In this document: one piece after another, positions 11,126 to 21,749 of the stretch
How the letters are laid out: the number at the start of each line of letters is the position of its first letter
Numbering within the stretch: position 1 is the first letter of the stretch
Assembly: GCA_029876055.1 (NCBI GenBank)
Contig: CM056877.1
Span: forward strand, 2,418,001-2,482,000
Direction of reading: 5' to 3'
Length of the DNA: 64,000 nt
Origin: Madurella fahalii
Lineage: Eukaryota > Ascomycota > Sordariomycetes > Sordariales
Translations under genes and position numbers: made by a program
Notes under the pieces: model-generated
The model's input: the letters and a program-made list of their open reading frames with translations, nothing else
What the model was told of the DNA's origin: nothing
Database searches by the model: none

Positions 11126-12506
11126 ATGGTGTTCACAGCATCTCCACCAGCCCGACAACCGACAGCGTCAGAGGACGCCGCCTTCCTAGAGCACCATACT
11201 CTGCAAAGTGCGGACCAGCCCGATGCGTACCCCACTAATAGCAGTCAGAGTGACAGGTCGCTCGAGATTGCATGTTCCTTTTCTTCCCCTAGTAGCAGTG
11301 GCGACGCCGTTTCGCTCCGAGGCGGCGTTTCAGAATCCCGGTCGCGCGGCGATTCGAGATATCGTCCGCCCAGCGCGAGGGACGAAGAAGACGAAAGCGA
11401 GGGAGAGAGCGAAGAGGGATACATTGACTACCGATACGTCAAGGCGGTCCCCGAGGACGACAGTCTTAGTACCAGCAGTGACTGGGACAACTACGGCAAT
11501 CTCCCAATGACCATGGACGAGTACAACGAGACTGTGGCTCGGCTCGAGGGGAGCGAAGACTGGAACGCCGAGCAGAGGAAGCTGCACAAGTTGATCTACA
11601 TGCGCGGTCTCCATCCTATGATGCCGTCGTGGTGGAGGCTGAGCTTCAAGATGTGGGGGGTTACCCAACAGGAACTAGACGACGTCTTTACGCCAAAGCA
11701 TAGCCGGAAGCGTGTGGCAATCCATGCGCATGGGAATGAACTGGGCGGTAAGCAGTGATCCCTTGTCCTACGCGGCACTCGCAAAGGTACTGACGCCATG
11801 CTCAGCAACGAAAGCGCTCGAGTCCCTCTTTTATCTCTCCCAAACCGTCGCCGACTATGAAGAGATCGGCTACCAGCACAAAATCGCACGAACCATTGGC
11901 AGGGGGCTCCGGAATTACATCAACTGGTCTCTGCGCGATGCTGGCATCTACAAGGCCGAAACCCAACTCAACATACTGGTGAAGGAGTATCCGCCAGATT
12001 TCACCGGCTACGACGACAACGAGAGCACGGGAAGCACTTTCACAGCTTCCTTGGCGGGTAGCGATCGAGATCTAGACGCGGAGATGACGGGCACAGTCGA
12101 CATCATAACCAAAACCGTCGCCGTGCTGACCGAGGAAGAGCAGCAGAGACGCTTCACGCGGGCGATATCTCGGGACCTCGAGAGACGACTTCGCGATTTG
12201 GGTGGGCAATGGCGCGAGCTTCTCCGCAATGAAAGCGGCAGGGGCTACATGGCGCAACCCCCAACACTATATGCCTTTGCCATTGTGCAGCACATTGTCA
12301 TGCTCGCCAGCCACGACCCGAGCGTCCCTGACAACCCGGTTGTCGTGCTGGAGCAGGTCCGGATGAATGATAGAGGGCAGTGGTTGTGGAATGCGCTATC
12401 GCTCGCTATTCCTGTCAACATGGCGAGGGATGGACTGGATCGGTTATGGGACACGGGCCTAATTGCCCCACTGCGTGAGCGCTCTGATTCAGACCCAGAC
12501 TTATAA
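11126..12506 (+). CDS. Unrecognised ascomycete protein, 440 residues
   Basis: I do not recognise the family. Exons 11126-11747 and 11806-12506 (58-nt intron, branch ACTGAC) join as NELG-ATKALESLFYLSQTV. The first ~110 residues are Ser-rich, acidic and probably disordered (DEEDESEGESEEGYIDY). The rest is compact and helical, with a Trp-rich segment (MMPSWWRLSFKMWGV) and an Arg/Glu-rich helix (LTEEEQQRRFTRAISRDLERR). C-terminal hydrophobic helices include TLYAFAIVQHIVMLA and WLWNALSLAIPVNMARDGLDR. There is no signal peptide, no catalytic motif and no convincing membrane segment. Codon use is like its neighbours and the intron signals are good, so it is probably a real cytosolic or nuclear protein of unknown role. 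Confidence 0.75.
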
Positions 12507-14788
12507 GGCCGAAAAGGCCTTGGTTGGCTTGGAGGTGGATGTTGTGCAAAATCAAATTCACCGTTGCTGCATTTTAGCTTCTCAGAAAAGGCCCTTGGCA
12601 TGTCGACAACAAATACCCAAAGAGAGATAGAGTCCGTGTACATACGGTGTGCACGGCAAATACAAGCATCATATCCGCTGCGCCTTACGCCCGGGAACCG
12701 TGTCCTTGGATCTCTCGGGGACCGATGTCGGTGGATTGTGTCTGGAAGGGCTGCATATCTCTTTTGCTAAAAATTCCGACATGGATTCGCGCACAATAGG
12801 AGACCCTTTTTCCGCCGGTCAAAGCCAATCAGACAATTCCTGATTATCCCAACCCGGGTCCGGCCCTTTTCTGGTGGAGTACCTAGCAGGGCAGGCCAAC
12901 ACCAAGTAGAAGGTCATTTGTAGAAAACCTAGACCAGACTCTACGCCCAAGTCTGTACGGCAATTACATATATACCGCCTTTTTTCAAGCACTACCTACC
13001 GTAGTCAAAGAGGCTGAGGCCGTCAAGCCACTAGTAATCAGCCCAAGGCGTTGCCGGCTGAAGGGGCTTGGAGATCTGCCTCGACTAAGTCTACTATTGT
13101 ATGTTAGATGAAATTGATAAAAAGGCTTGGCGGAACTTTGGGTGGGCCCCTCCAGGTCGAATAGGATCATCAACCGAGCAAGCCGATTCTGAACAGCCCG
13201 AAAGGGTGAGGCGCAACTAAGGTAGCCCACGTTCCCCTTTCTTCGGGACGCGGACCTATGGAGCTTACACTAGTTCTGGGGAATGCAAGACGAGTCATCA
13301 TATTGATGATCCGATAATCAAGATGCATAGTTCGACATCGGCCGGTTTGTGGGATCTCCGCTGCGTCCGCCATGTCCGAGGTCGCGAGTTGAATCCCCCG
13401 TTGCTTGCGATATCGCACGATTTCCTGACCTGCAACGCTGTCGGATACTGTTCGCCATTCGCAGTTGTCAGCACACGACCCAATCCGAATGTCTTGTGGA
13501 GATGGTGGCCTCCCAATCGCAGATCATGGCAGCGCCAAGGCACCTATTTTGATAAGGCAGCCCGGGTGCAGCACATCAGGGGGAAGGGGGTCACAGTGAA
13601 TGGGACGGCGGGTGTCTCGCAATATCAGAATCGGCCGCGCTGGGCGGCGACAGCATTAGGCCCCTTTCGACAAGAAAGTCGATGGTTTGGGGCTCACATA
13701 CGTAATGGCCGAATATTTGGGACCTCTGATGCACGTCCAGGGCCCCAGCCATACCCTGTCTGCTGACATTGCCGGCCACCTGATTCGCCAGGTCTGCCTA
13801 AAAGCGGGCCACTCTTACCCTGACCGGGCTCCCTTTCAGTGAGACGGGCCTTGCTCTTCGTCTGCAGGAATTCCACTGTGAGATCGCCGCTCACAAGTCA
13901 GGTGCCCAGGTCGTTGTCAGCCTGCCACAGCATTGACCTCGACAAATCTTGCCGTCGGACTGCTCTAGGGTTGATAAGAGGGTTCATTTGTCCAGTCCCT
14001 CTTGCTCCTCTTCGGCCCTACCTCACCAAGATATCCGTGACTTGTCCGCTTCGAGGTCCGTCGCGGAGGAAACTGGACAGAGATTCGCCTAGCGTAGATC
14101 AGATAACCTTCGCTGTGGAGCGGTGGAGCGCGCAGCAGATTGGTTATGCAGTTGTTGGGACTCGCCCTACCTGCAGCCCCCCGAGAACGACGGCTGGCCC
14201 GAGCCTGTCCGCCTTCCCACCGCAACCCAATCTGATTCGACTGTCCAGCAATCTCCCTCATCACGAGACGTTCTTCCTCATTCACGCCCAGCCGTGAGTG
14301 GTGCTTCCCATTCCCACCTCGTCCGGAGCTCTGCTCGCCTCTTCCCCCCACATACACCTGGCCTAGTTCGGTGGCGTGCCCCGAGTTGTTTGGGATAGAC
14401 AGCACGGTCTTGGAGAAGAAACACTACTCCCTCTATCGCCAAATCTCTCATCCTACTACCCAGAAGGCCCACTGTTGTATATGCACCGATAGCATCCCCT
14501 AGAGGCCAGCATAGAACTTCTCCGTGGCAGGAGCAGCAGCTCTCCCCGCGCTCCTGGGCAGAGAGCCCGAGAGATTCGACCACATCTTGACCTTGGCGCC
14601 AGAAATTCGTCCGCACCCTCGACCGGAATTCAAAACCCTGAAGTCGACGAGGCGACGAGGCGACCACAATCAACGAAGCCGCGCTCATTGTGATCCATCG
14701 CGGCCCCTCCGCGCTCCTCCGTTACCGACGCTTGTCGTTCAGTCCGGCCACTCTCTTTCTACTTCCAGCAGCCACATTTTAGCGCTCC
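12507..14788. other. Long upstream region of the SRE regulator gene
   Basis: About 2.3 kb without a supportable gene, consistent with a long promoter and leader of the iron regulator. It holds several WGATAR-like sites, among them ATCAGATAA at 14098-14106 and TGATAA cores near 13107, 13547 and 13972. The longest open frame (13323-13766) has no motif and unnatural composition. A first non-coding or short coding exon of SRE could lie here unseen. Confidence 0.5.
14098..14106 (+). promoter_or_regulatory. Candidate SRE/SreA-type iron-GATA site
   Basis: The sequence ATCAGATAA is an exact match to ATCWGATAA, the consensus reported for fungal iron-responsive GATA repressors (SreA, SRE, Sfu1, Urbs1). 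It lies 683 bp upstream of the SRE start codon, which would fit autoregulation. The match is seen; the function is inferred. Confidence 0.45.
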
Positions 14789-16596
14789 ATGATGGCGTTA
14801 TCAGAATCTTCCCAGCTGCCAGCCCCGCAGCCATCCATGGGACTCGCACCGGCCCCTCGCCGAACCGCTCTCCCGTCAAGGCCCTTATCCTTGAAGGATG
14901 TTAGGGATACGACGGAACATTCAAAGCACGAAGTCGCTCTTTCCCGGGATCAAGAACAGGATAGATCTGAAGCAGCCGTCTGGCCTGCTTTGACGCGCGC
15001 CACTACGATTTCTCCAAGCCCTCCAAGTCCGACGCAGCACAAGGGGGCAAGCCCCTCGAGTCAGGGCACAACCTCGGGTCAGGGGTACACTGGTCAGGTC
15101 TGCAGGTGAGTGCGGTTGCTTCTGAACTTTGAATTCTTTTCCTCACATCTTTCTAGTAATTGCCACACAACCCGAACCCCTCTCTGGCGGAGGTCACCAG
15201 CAGGCGAGACGATTTGCAATGCTTGTGGCTTGTATTTGAAGGCTAGGAACACGGCTCGGCCAATCAACTTAAAGCGCCCTCCGAATGTTGTCCAGAGTGC
15301 TATCAGGCAATCCCCCGTCAAGCTCTCTCCCAAGGCACATGTACCGCTACTGCCCAACGCGCCGATAGCAACCTATGTTGCGGCGGATCAGACACCGACG
15401 GGATCATGCCCGGGAGGGGGACGATGCAATGGAACGGGCGGCGCCGAGGGTTGCAGCGGTTGTCCCGCATATAACAATCGAGTTTCCAAAAGCGCGAGCT
15501 TGAGCGTGCTCAAATGCCACAGCGCATCGAGACCGCAATCCACCAACGGACCGGATGGCCCCACACCAATCGATGTCAACGCGCTACAAGCCCAAGGCCA
15601 AGGCCAAAATACTACTGTTGTCATCGCATGCCAGAACTGTGGGACGACGATCACGCCTCTGTGGCGAAGGGATGAGGCGGGCCACACGATCTGTAACGCT
15701 TGTGGTAAGTACTGGCCCCAATGCCGTGATCGCAAGCTTGGCCTGCTAACCGTCTTGTAGGACTCTACTATAAGTTACATGGCGTACACCGGCCAGTCAC
15801 CATGAAGAAATCGGTAATCAAGCGGAGGAAACGTGTCATACCTGCTACGGGTGGGGGGAGCCCGGAAGCAGAGAGCGTGCCGAGCGAACGTGCAGATTCA
15901 CCATCCGAAGACGACGAAACACCAAAGGAGAGGGGCACCATCAACCCCGATGGGTCTGTTAATCTTGGGGTTCGGCCTCGGCAAAAGCACACTATGACTA
16001 TGGCCCCCCAGACATTCCTGAGGCAAAACAGACATCCATCTCCCTTACCGTCTACCGACCTCGGGTTATACCATTCGTCGCATGTCACCCAGCCACACCA
16101 CATCCCTGACTCCCTCACCGACGAGAATCGCCTGGCGCCCTTGACCTCCATACCCATGCCGGACGATCGGCAATCATCCTTGTCACCGGCATCCTTTCTT
16201 TCGCCTTCCCGGAAGCGGTCGTTCTCCGCGGCCGAAATGGATTATCCAAGTCCAAGCGAGACGGATCATCCTAAACGTCTTTCGTCCATTAAATCAATTC
16301 TCAACCCTACCACAACGGCGTCTGGCGCGGAAAGTGTCGCCGGACAGCCACAGCCTATTTTCCCATCGCCGGGCACAACCGCCGCGTCGACGCCGAGTCC
16401 GGGGGCGTATCCCGGTACTAGCGCTGCATCCGGTCCGCAGCTATTCGGCCATTCCCAAGGCAGCTTGCGGGATTCAGCCCGTGAGATGGAGATCTCGAAG
16501 GCCGAGAGACGTGCCGTTTTGGAGCGCGAAGCAGAGAGGATGAGGGAACTATTGGCAGCCAAGGAAAGAGAGCTCGCTGAACTAGGGGATGAATAA
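14789..16596 (+). CDS. sre: GATA-type iron regulator, SRE/SreA family
   Basis: Iron-dependent GATA repressor of siderophore synthesis and iron uptake. Exons 14789-15105, 15157-15704 and 15761-16596 give 566 residues, near the Neurospora protein's size. Zinc finger 1 has C105, C108, C126 and C129 (Cx2Cx17Cx2C, TPLWRRSPAGETICNACG). Finger 2 has C264, C267, C285 and C288 (TPLWRRDEAGHTICNACG) with a basic tail KKSVIKRRKR. Between them is the Cys-rich block CPGGGRCNG then EGCSGCP (~188-205), the signature that separates iron regulators from nitrogen GATA factors and is thought to sense iron. The C-terminal ~40 residues form a Glu/Arg-rich coiled coil (SKAERRAVLEREAERMRELL). Both introns interrupt the finger regions. 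The start is the first ATG in frame; a further upstream exon is possible. Confidence 0.95.
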
Positions 16597-17337
16597 TCAC
16601 CTCGGACCGTGTTCAAAGCGGGAATGAGCTTCTAGGGGCGTTGGTATTGGGCGTTTTGATACGGCACATCTACCGTTTTGGTTTTGTTATGGAGTAACCG
16701 TCGAAGTGGACTACCGGTTGCAGGCAGGGGTTACTGGTAAAAAGGAGTGGCTCAACTGTACAAGATTACGTTTTTAGCGATGACAAGGGGTTAAACTGGA
16801 ATTTTGGTATTTGGAAAATGGGCGATGGGAAAAATCCCCATAAAATTATCACATAGTATGACATCGATATCCAACATGAAAGGCATAAAAGTTGTGCCTA
16901 CGTAATGCACGGAGATGGAGGATCTCGCCAAGATTGTTTGGTGGCTGCCTTTTTCCCTGGCACGCGGCGCAGCGGAGCATGCCGCGTCGCTTCGGCCAGC
17001 CAGTCGTCAGCGATCCCGACGTTTCGCAAGCTCCCCAACCGAGCCCAGCTCCCAAAACTTTTGTTAACTTGACAACTCCAACATCCTCATCCGTCATTGC
17101 GGCACAGGCCCAACTCCAGAAGAACTACGGCGACGGCGACGACGACGACGGCGGCGGCGGCGACGGCACCCTTGACATACGCACGATAACCTTGCGACCG
17201 TATTCCCCCGTACCTCTTCTTTGAAGTATAGTACCTACCCGAAGCGCCTCCGCATCGCATCGCACCGCATCGCATCGCATCGCATTACACCCGCGAATCG
17301 CACCGAAGCTCAGACGCAACGTCAACTTCCAGCGACG
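16597..17337. other. Intergenic with simple repeats before TVP15
   Basis: 3' UTR of SRE and promoter/leader of TVP15. It contains a GAC/GGC-rich trinucleotide stretch (about 17130-17167) and a (CGCAT)7 tract. No gene seen. Confidence 0.5.
17251..17285. repeat. (CGCAT)7 pentanucleotide tract
   Basis: Seven tandem CGCAT units (the fourth-position copy reads CGCAC at 17261-17265) lying 52 bp before the TVP15 start codon, so probably in its 5' UTR. Confidence 0.85.
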
Positions 17338-18458
17338 ATGGATTTCTCAGACACCTTGTAGGTTTTGTTGTTATATTTTCTTTTTTCTTATCCATATCCA
17401 GTGGACGAGAGAACAAGGTCTCCCTTCGGCTCGCCCCAACCCGCAAAAGTCTCGCCTGCCTGCCTGTTTTACGTCTCTGTTATGCGCGCAGACTACTGAA
17501 TACTCTGCTCCGCCTGCCCACCGCGCATGCGAGCTGGGAGAGGGAGAACGGCGCCGTGCCTGGCAAAAAGCGCCGTCTTGCTTTCGAACTAGACATTGTG
17601 CGCCCCGGAGCTGTGCAGCGATGGGGCAGGTGTATACTCTCGTCTTTGGACCTTTGGGTTTGCCTTGCCGGGCCAGCGGGGTTGCCTGCTGACGGGACGG
17701 GGCGCTGTGGTTTGCGCGGGCGTTTTGCTTGACGTTTGCTTGTGTGGTTGGCCTTGGTGCCGTACTTTGGGATGAGATGGCTAACTTGCTCGGTCGCTTT
17801 CTAGTCGCATTGTGAACCTTGCGGTTGCGGTGATCATGATACTGGGCGGTATCTCGCAGTTTTTCCCGCTTCACTTGTACGTCATCCATTCTCTTGCTGG
17901 GTTTGGTTTGTGAGCAGTGGATGCTGATTGGGGTTGCTACAGCCAGTCGTCGGTTATCGGTGTCTACGTGATCATCTTTGGCTTGGGTGAGTCGCTTGTG
18001 CCCTTCTTCCCGAGCCTCCATTCCCCCCTTGGGAGATATGTGGTATGCTAACTACTGTGCTTGACAGCAACCGGTTTGCTTGGTACGACGACCCGGGCGG
18101 AACCCCCCCCCCTTTGCCTTAAAACCGGGAGACTAACTCGTCATCGATACAGAGTTCCAGATCCCCCGGCAGGTTTCGCGCTACGCCTCGTTCCTGTTTT
18201 CGTTCCTCGGCCGTGGTGTCTGTACGTTTGCGCGCCTTCACCCGAAAACACTGGAGCCGGAACTGACTAGCCCGTGATATCTTAGTCTACATCTTTGTCG
18301 GCTGCCTCCTGCTCCACGATCACGTTCTCAGAATTATTGCGGGCTCGATTGTCGGTGTGATCGGCGTCGCCTATGTCGCACTCGAGTTCATCCCGTCTAT
18401 CGAGCCGCCCGCGAATATGAGGGAGGCGGACGCTGGCTGGGGCGCTGAGCAGGTTTAA
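17338..18458 (+). CDS. TVP15: Golgi membrane protein TVP15 / COPI-associated protein
   Basis: Small four-helix membrane protein of late Golgi and COPI vesicles. Six exons: 17338-17357, 17805-17876, 17943-17986, 18068-18082 (15 nt), 18153-18221 and 18286-18458, together 130 residues. Introns are 447, 66, 81, 70 and 64 nt. Assembled hydrophobic segments include RIVNLAVAVIMILGGISQFF, VIGVYVIIFGL, YASFLFSFLGRGVFYIFVGC and RIIAGSIVGVIGVAYVALEF. The soluble tail is IPSIEPPANMREADAGWGAE then QV. The GRGVFYIFVG block is what I recognise as the COPI-associated (TVP15) family. Every junction keeps frame and phase. No single exon exceeds 58 codons, so simple ORF scans miss it. Confidence 0.88.
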
Positions 18459-19239
18459 TTACTTAGCTGCTAGGATCCGATTCGCACATGGCAGTCAAAT
18501 TCATAGCTACAGGGGGAGCGGTCATACGGAGCTTGAAGAGGCCGTAGCATACAGGAGGGGAGGACAATCAGGTCTCGAGAGGGCAAGGATTGCTGGTGAG
18601 TGTAGGACTAACCATACTTTGGCAAGTATAAGGGTGACCTAGCTGGGTTCTGAAAGGGTTTGGCGCAGCATAGCATTGAAACGAAGCGCAATGGTCGGGT
18701 TGGTAATGGGGTGGGTGAGAAGTTGGTCCAAGTTTGTATGATAAGGCTCTTTCTGGGAAAGGGGCTCGGGAGCTCCAACTGGGTTCTACTACAGTTGCTA
18801 CATGTTAACTGAGCTTGGTCTAGCGATTCCTCGTTTCCCCTCAGCAGTAACTACTTCATGACCTGCTGTTAGGTTCAACGGTATTATGGCCGCACACGTG
18901 TTACGGATTCTTGATTGGCAGTATCCTCATCTCTACACGGAGCAATCAAGACTTTCAGCCTCAGTTCTAGCGGCTCCGTCGGCTCTCGAAGGATGAGAGT
19001 GCAGGTCTAAGCCCAGACAAAATAATATGGGGGTTAGGGTTTACGATAAGCCGCTGAAGCCCTCTTATCAGCGAGGGGCAGATTCAAAAATTTTGAGAGG
19101 GTCATCAAGGTCCGCGCAGCCACCAGCCCAAGGACTTAACAAGCCCCTATCACGGGATTGAGATCAGAACAGGGGAGCACCCGTTGCAAGAAAACTCTAC
19201 TCACAAATCTGACGTTTTTAGAATATAGAAGACTACAGC
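18459..19239. other. Intergenic, TVP15 to BCP1
   Basis: 3' UTR of TVP15 and promoter of BCP1. I see nothing else. Confidence 0.5.
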
Positions 19240-20186
19240 ATGGGGAAAAAGCGCACGAGAGAAGCTGACGCGCAGGGGGACGTCGCAATGACTGACCCCG
19301 CCATTGATAAGAAGCACGAGGATGACAGCTCAGACGATGAGGTGAGGAGGCACCGTTCACGAAAGCGCAGTATCTCAATGCCCGTCCTAACATTAGCTAC
19401 CGGCTTGGCTAGGACATGGACATTGTCAACGTAGACTTTGAGCTCTTCAACTACGATCCTCAAATCGACTTCCACGGCGTCAAGACGCTACTGCGGCAGC
19501 TCTTTGATGCAGACGCCCAGCTTTTCGACCTATCGGGGCTGAGCGACCTCATCATCGAGCAGAACACCATTGGCTCGACGTGCAAGGTTGACGACAAGGC
19601 CAACGACGCCTACGCCTTCCTCACCGTGCTCAACCTCCACGAGCACCGCGCCAAACCGCCCATCGCGCAGCTCATCGAGTACCTCAGCGACCGGGCCAAG
19701 ACGGCCGAGAGCCTGGCGGGTGTCGTACCAGAACTGCTCGCATCCGGGAAACATGTAGGACTGGTGTTGGCGGACCGGTTGCTCAACATGCCTGCCGAGG
19801 TGATTCCCCCCATGTGGTCGTGCATGATCGACGAGATCGAGGCGGCGGTGGAGGACAAGGAACCGTACGAGTTCACGCATTACCTTGTGGTGTCCAGGAC
19901 GTACAACGAGGTGGCGTCCAGCCTAGACCAGAGCGAGAGGAAACAGAAGAAGGCGAGGGAAGTGGCGGAGCTACAGTACTTCCACCCCGAAGACGAGGAG
20001 ATGCGCAAGCACGCGCTTGTCTCGGGGGCGTATGCGTTTACTAAGGAAGGGGAGTCGGTAGCGGATAGCAAGAGGGCGTTTCAGGAGATGGGAGTCAAGC
20101 CGTCTGGGTTCATGATGCTAATCGAGGCGGGCAAGTTTCCGCGGGCTGTACAGGCCATCTCTGAATACATCGGCGCGGCCTCTTGA
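19240..20186 (+). CDS. BCP1: BCP1/BCCIP family protein
   Basis: Nuclear protein; in yeast Bcp1 is a chaperone for ribosomal protein Rpl23 and is needed for export of the Mss4 lipid kinase. Exons 19240-19341 and 19413-20186 give 291 residues, close to yeast (283). The N-terminus is a basic/acidic leader (MGKKRTREAD, then EDDSSDDE). The family core begins VNVDFELFNYDPQIDFHGVK and contains LNLHEHRAKPPIAQLIEYL, NMPAEVIPPMWSCMIDEIE and YFHPEDEEMRKHA. The C-terminus is ESVADSKRAFQEMGVKPSGF then MMLIEAG. Its 3' end converges on chorismate mutase with only 43 bp between stop codons. Confidence 0.93.
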
Positions 20187-20229
20187 GGGTTGTGGCGTCA
20201 ATGGGAATGGACAAACAAAACAAGAGTTA

Positions 20230-21088
20230 TCATTGCGCCGGCTCCAATCTCTGCATCAAATACTCAACCTCAACCTCCTTGGTCAAGGGGATGACGAAGT
20301 CCTCGTACATAGACACGACGGCATCCACGTTGATCTTGCCCTGGTCACCAGCCTCGGCGCCGAGCGAAGGGTCGGTCCCGTACGTCTGCGCCTTGAGCTT
20401 CAGTCTCTCCAACACCTTCTTCTCGACGGCTTTGTTTGTGATGGCATCACCGATGCCGTCCCGGTCACCGGCACGGATAAGGCGAGTGAACTTGTCCGTC
20501 TCGGATTGGAACTTGGACTCGGCAACGAACTTGCCAAAGTGGATGCGCCGCGACAGAGCCTGCAAGCAGGCGATGTCGCACGTCGCCGAAGAACCGTAGT
20601 TCTCTTGCGAAACGCCCCTGTCTTCGCGGCCAAAGTCCGGACACACCTTGGGCAGGAATTTCTCAATGTAGAACTTCTTGATCTTGTCGTTGACGTTGAC
20701 GTTGTTGGGATGTAAGATGCGCGGGTAGGCGAGCGAGTCCAGGATGGGCTTCTGCACGGCGACCGGGAAGAAGGGATACTCGTCTGGCGACTCGTAGCGC
20801 CGGATGAGCGACTGTAGCTTCTCCTGCTCCATAAGGTACCAGTCCATGAAGCTCAGGGTGCTGTAGGGTATCGGGACAGCCCCCGGGATGTAAATGTTCT
20901 TGTTGAGCGGGAACTGGACCCGCTCAATCAAGTGGAAAGTGATGGTATCCTCGAGCCGGCTGCCAACCGTGTGAGTTCATCCGGGAACACTCTCATGGTT
21001 GAAGAGCTCAGACTCACATCAACTGATAGCGGATTCTCGACAGATCCAGGGCCTTGGACGGGTCCGAAAGGTCAATGAGGGAATCCAT
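20230..21088 (-). CDS. ARO7: Chorismate mutase
   Basis: AroQ-type eukaryotic chorismate mutase: converts chorismate to prephenate at the branch to Phe and Tyr, normally activated by Trp and inhibited by Tyr. Exons 21018-21088 and 20230-20959 give 266 residues; yeast Aro7 has 256. The order of helices is clear: an N-terminal RIRYQL-IRLEDTITFHLIER helix, DWYLMEQEKLQSLIRRYESP then DEYPFFP, VNVNDKIKKFYIEKFLPKVC, the core SSATCDIACLQALSRRIHFG then KFVAESKFQ, and KEVEVEYLMQRLE. The catalytic Arg and Lys positions of the family (first-helix RLED context, RRIHFGKFVAE) are present. The first exon was fixed by the family's MDSLIDLSDPSKALDLSRIR start. The 5' leader is strongly purine-rich on the coding strand. 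Confidence 0.96.
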
Positions 21089-21749
21089 TATTGTTTATGG
21101 GGTTCGGACCGAATTTCCTTTTCCTTTTCTTTTTGTTTTGTTTTCTTTTCTTTTGTTTTCTTTTCTTTTTCCTTTTTGGCTTTTCTTTGACGACCTTTGA
21201 CGACGCAAGGACAGTTAGGATGGCGATGTCGGAGGAATGAAGGCTCAGTGCTTATGGAGAGATGACTCCCAACCCGATTTTAAGGTCCCGAGGTTTAGTG
21301 CCCGGCTTCCGACCGGAGCTCTCCACCCAGGAGAAGATGCAGTGACGCACCGAACAAGCGGCCGAACAGCGGGATCTTGGCAGGGCCCACACCACTCACA
21401 CCCGACCAATGTCACCCCCCTGTCCAGAGCACATGCAGCCTCAACAGCTTCCGGGCCAGTCCTTGCCCGGCGCATGGATTGCCGGGTCAGCCATTTTTGT
21501 GCCGCAATTGTAGCAACTGCTTTTTGTCGGTCGAGGGCGGCCTGGCCTTGCGCGTGACATTCCGCGTTCGCTAGCGAATCAAGCTTTCGTCGACACTACA
21601 GACTGCTGTAGACCACACACATCTAGCCTCTATCTGCCCTGCTTATTCGTCGTGCTGCCGGATCAATCGCTGCGAGACACACCGATACGTCAATTGCGTG
21701 CGGATACGAGGGCCAATTTTTTTTTTTTTTTTTTTCACCGCGCCCACGG
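21089..21749. other. Divergent promoter ARO7/MDV1 with homopolymer tracts
   Basis: 661 bp between two start codons. It contains a ~75-bp pyrimidine tract (21113-21187) on the ARO7 side and T19 at 21717-21735 just before MDV1. No gene seen. Confidence 0.6.
21113..21187. repeat. Polypyrimidine/polypurine tract
   Basis: T-rich tract broken mainly by C and a few G (TTTTC, TTTTG units), beginning 25 bp upstream of the ARO7 start codon. It reads as AAAAG-type repeats on the ARO7 coding strand. Confidence 0.85.

Noticed and set aside
13323..13766. 147-codon + strand frame upstream of SRE
   Set aside because: No recognisable domain, unnatural composition, overlapping frames on the other strand; more likely leader or promoter.
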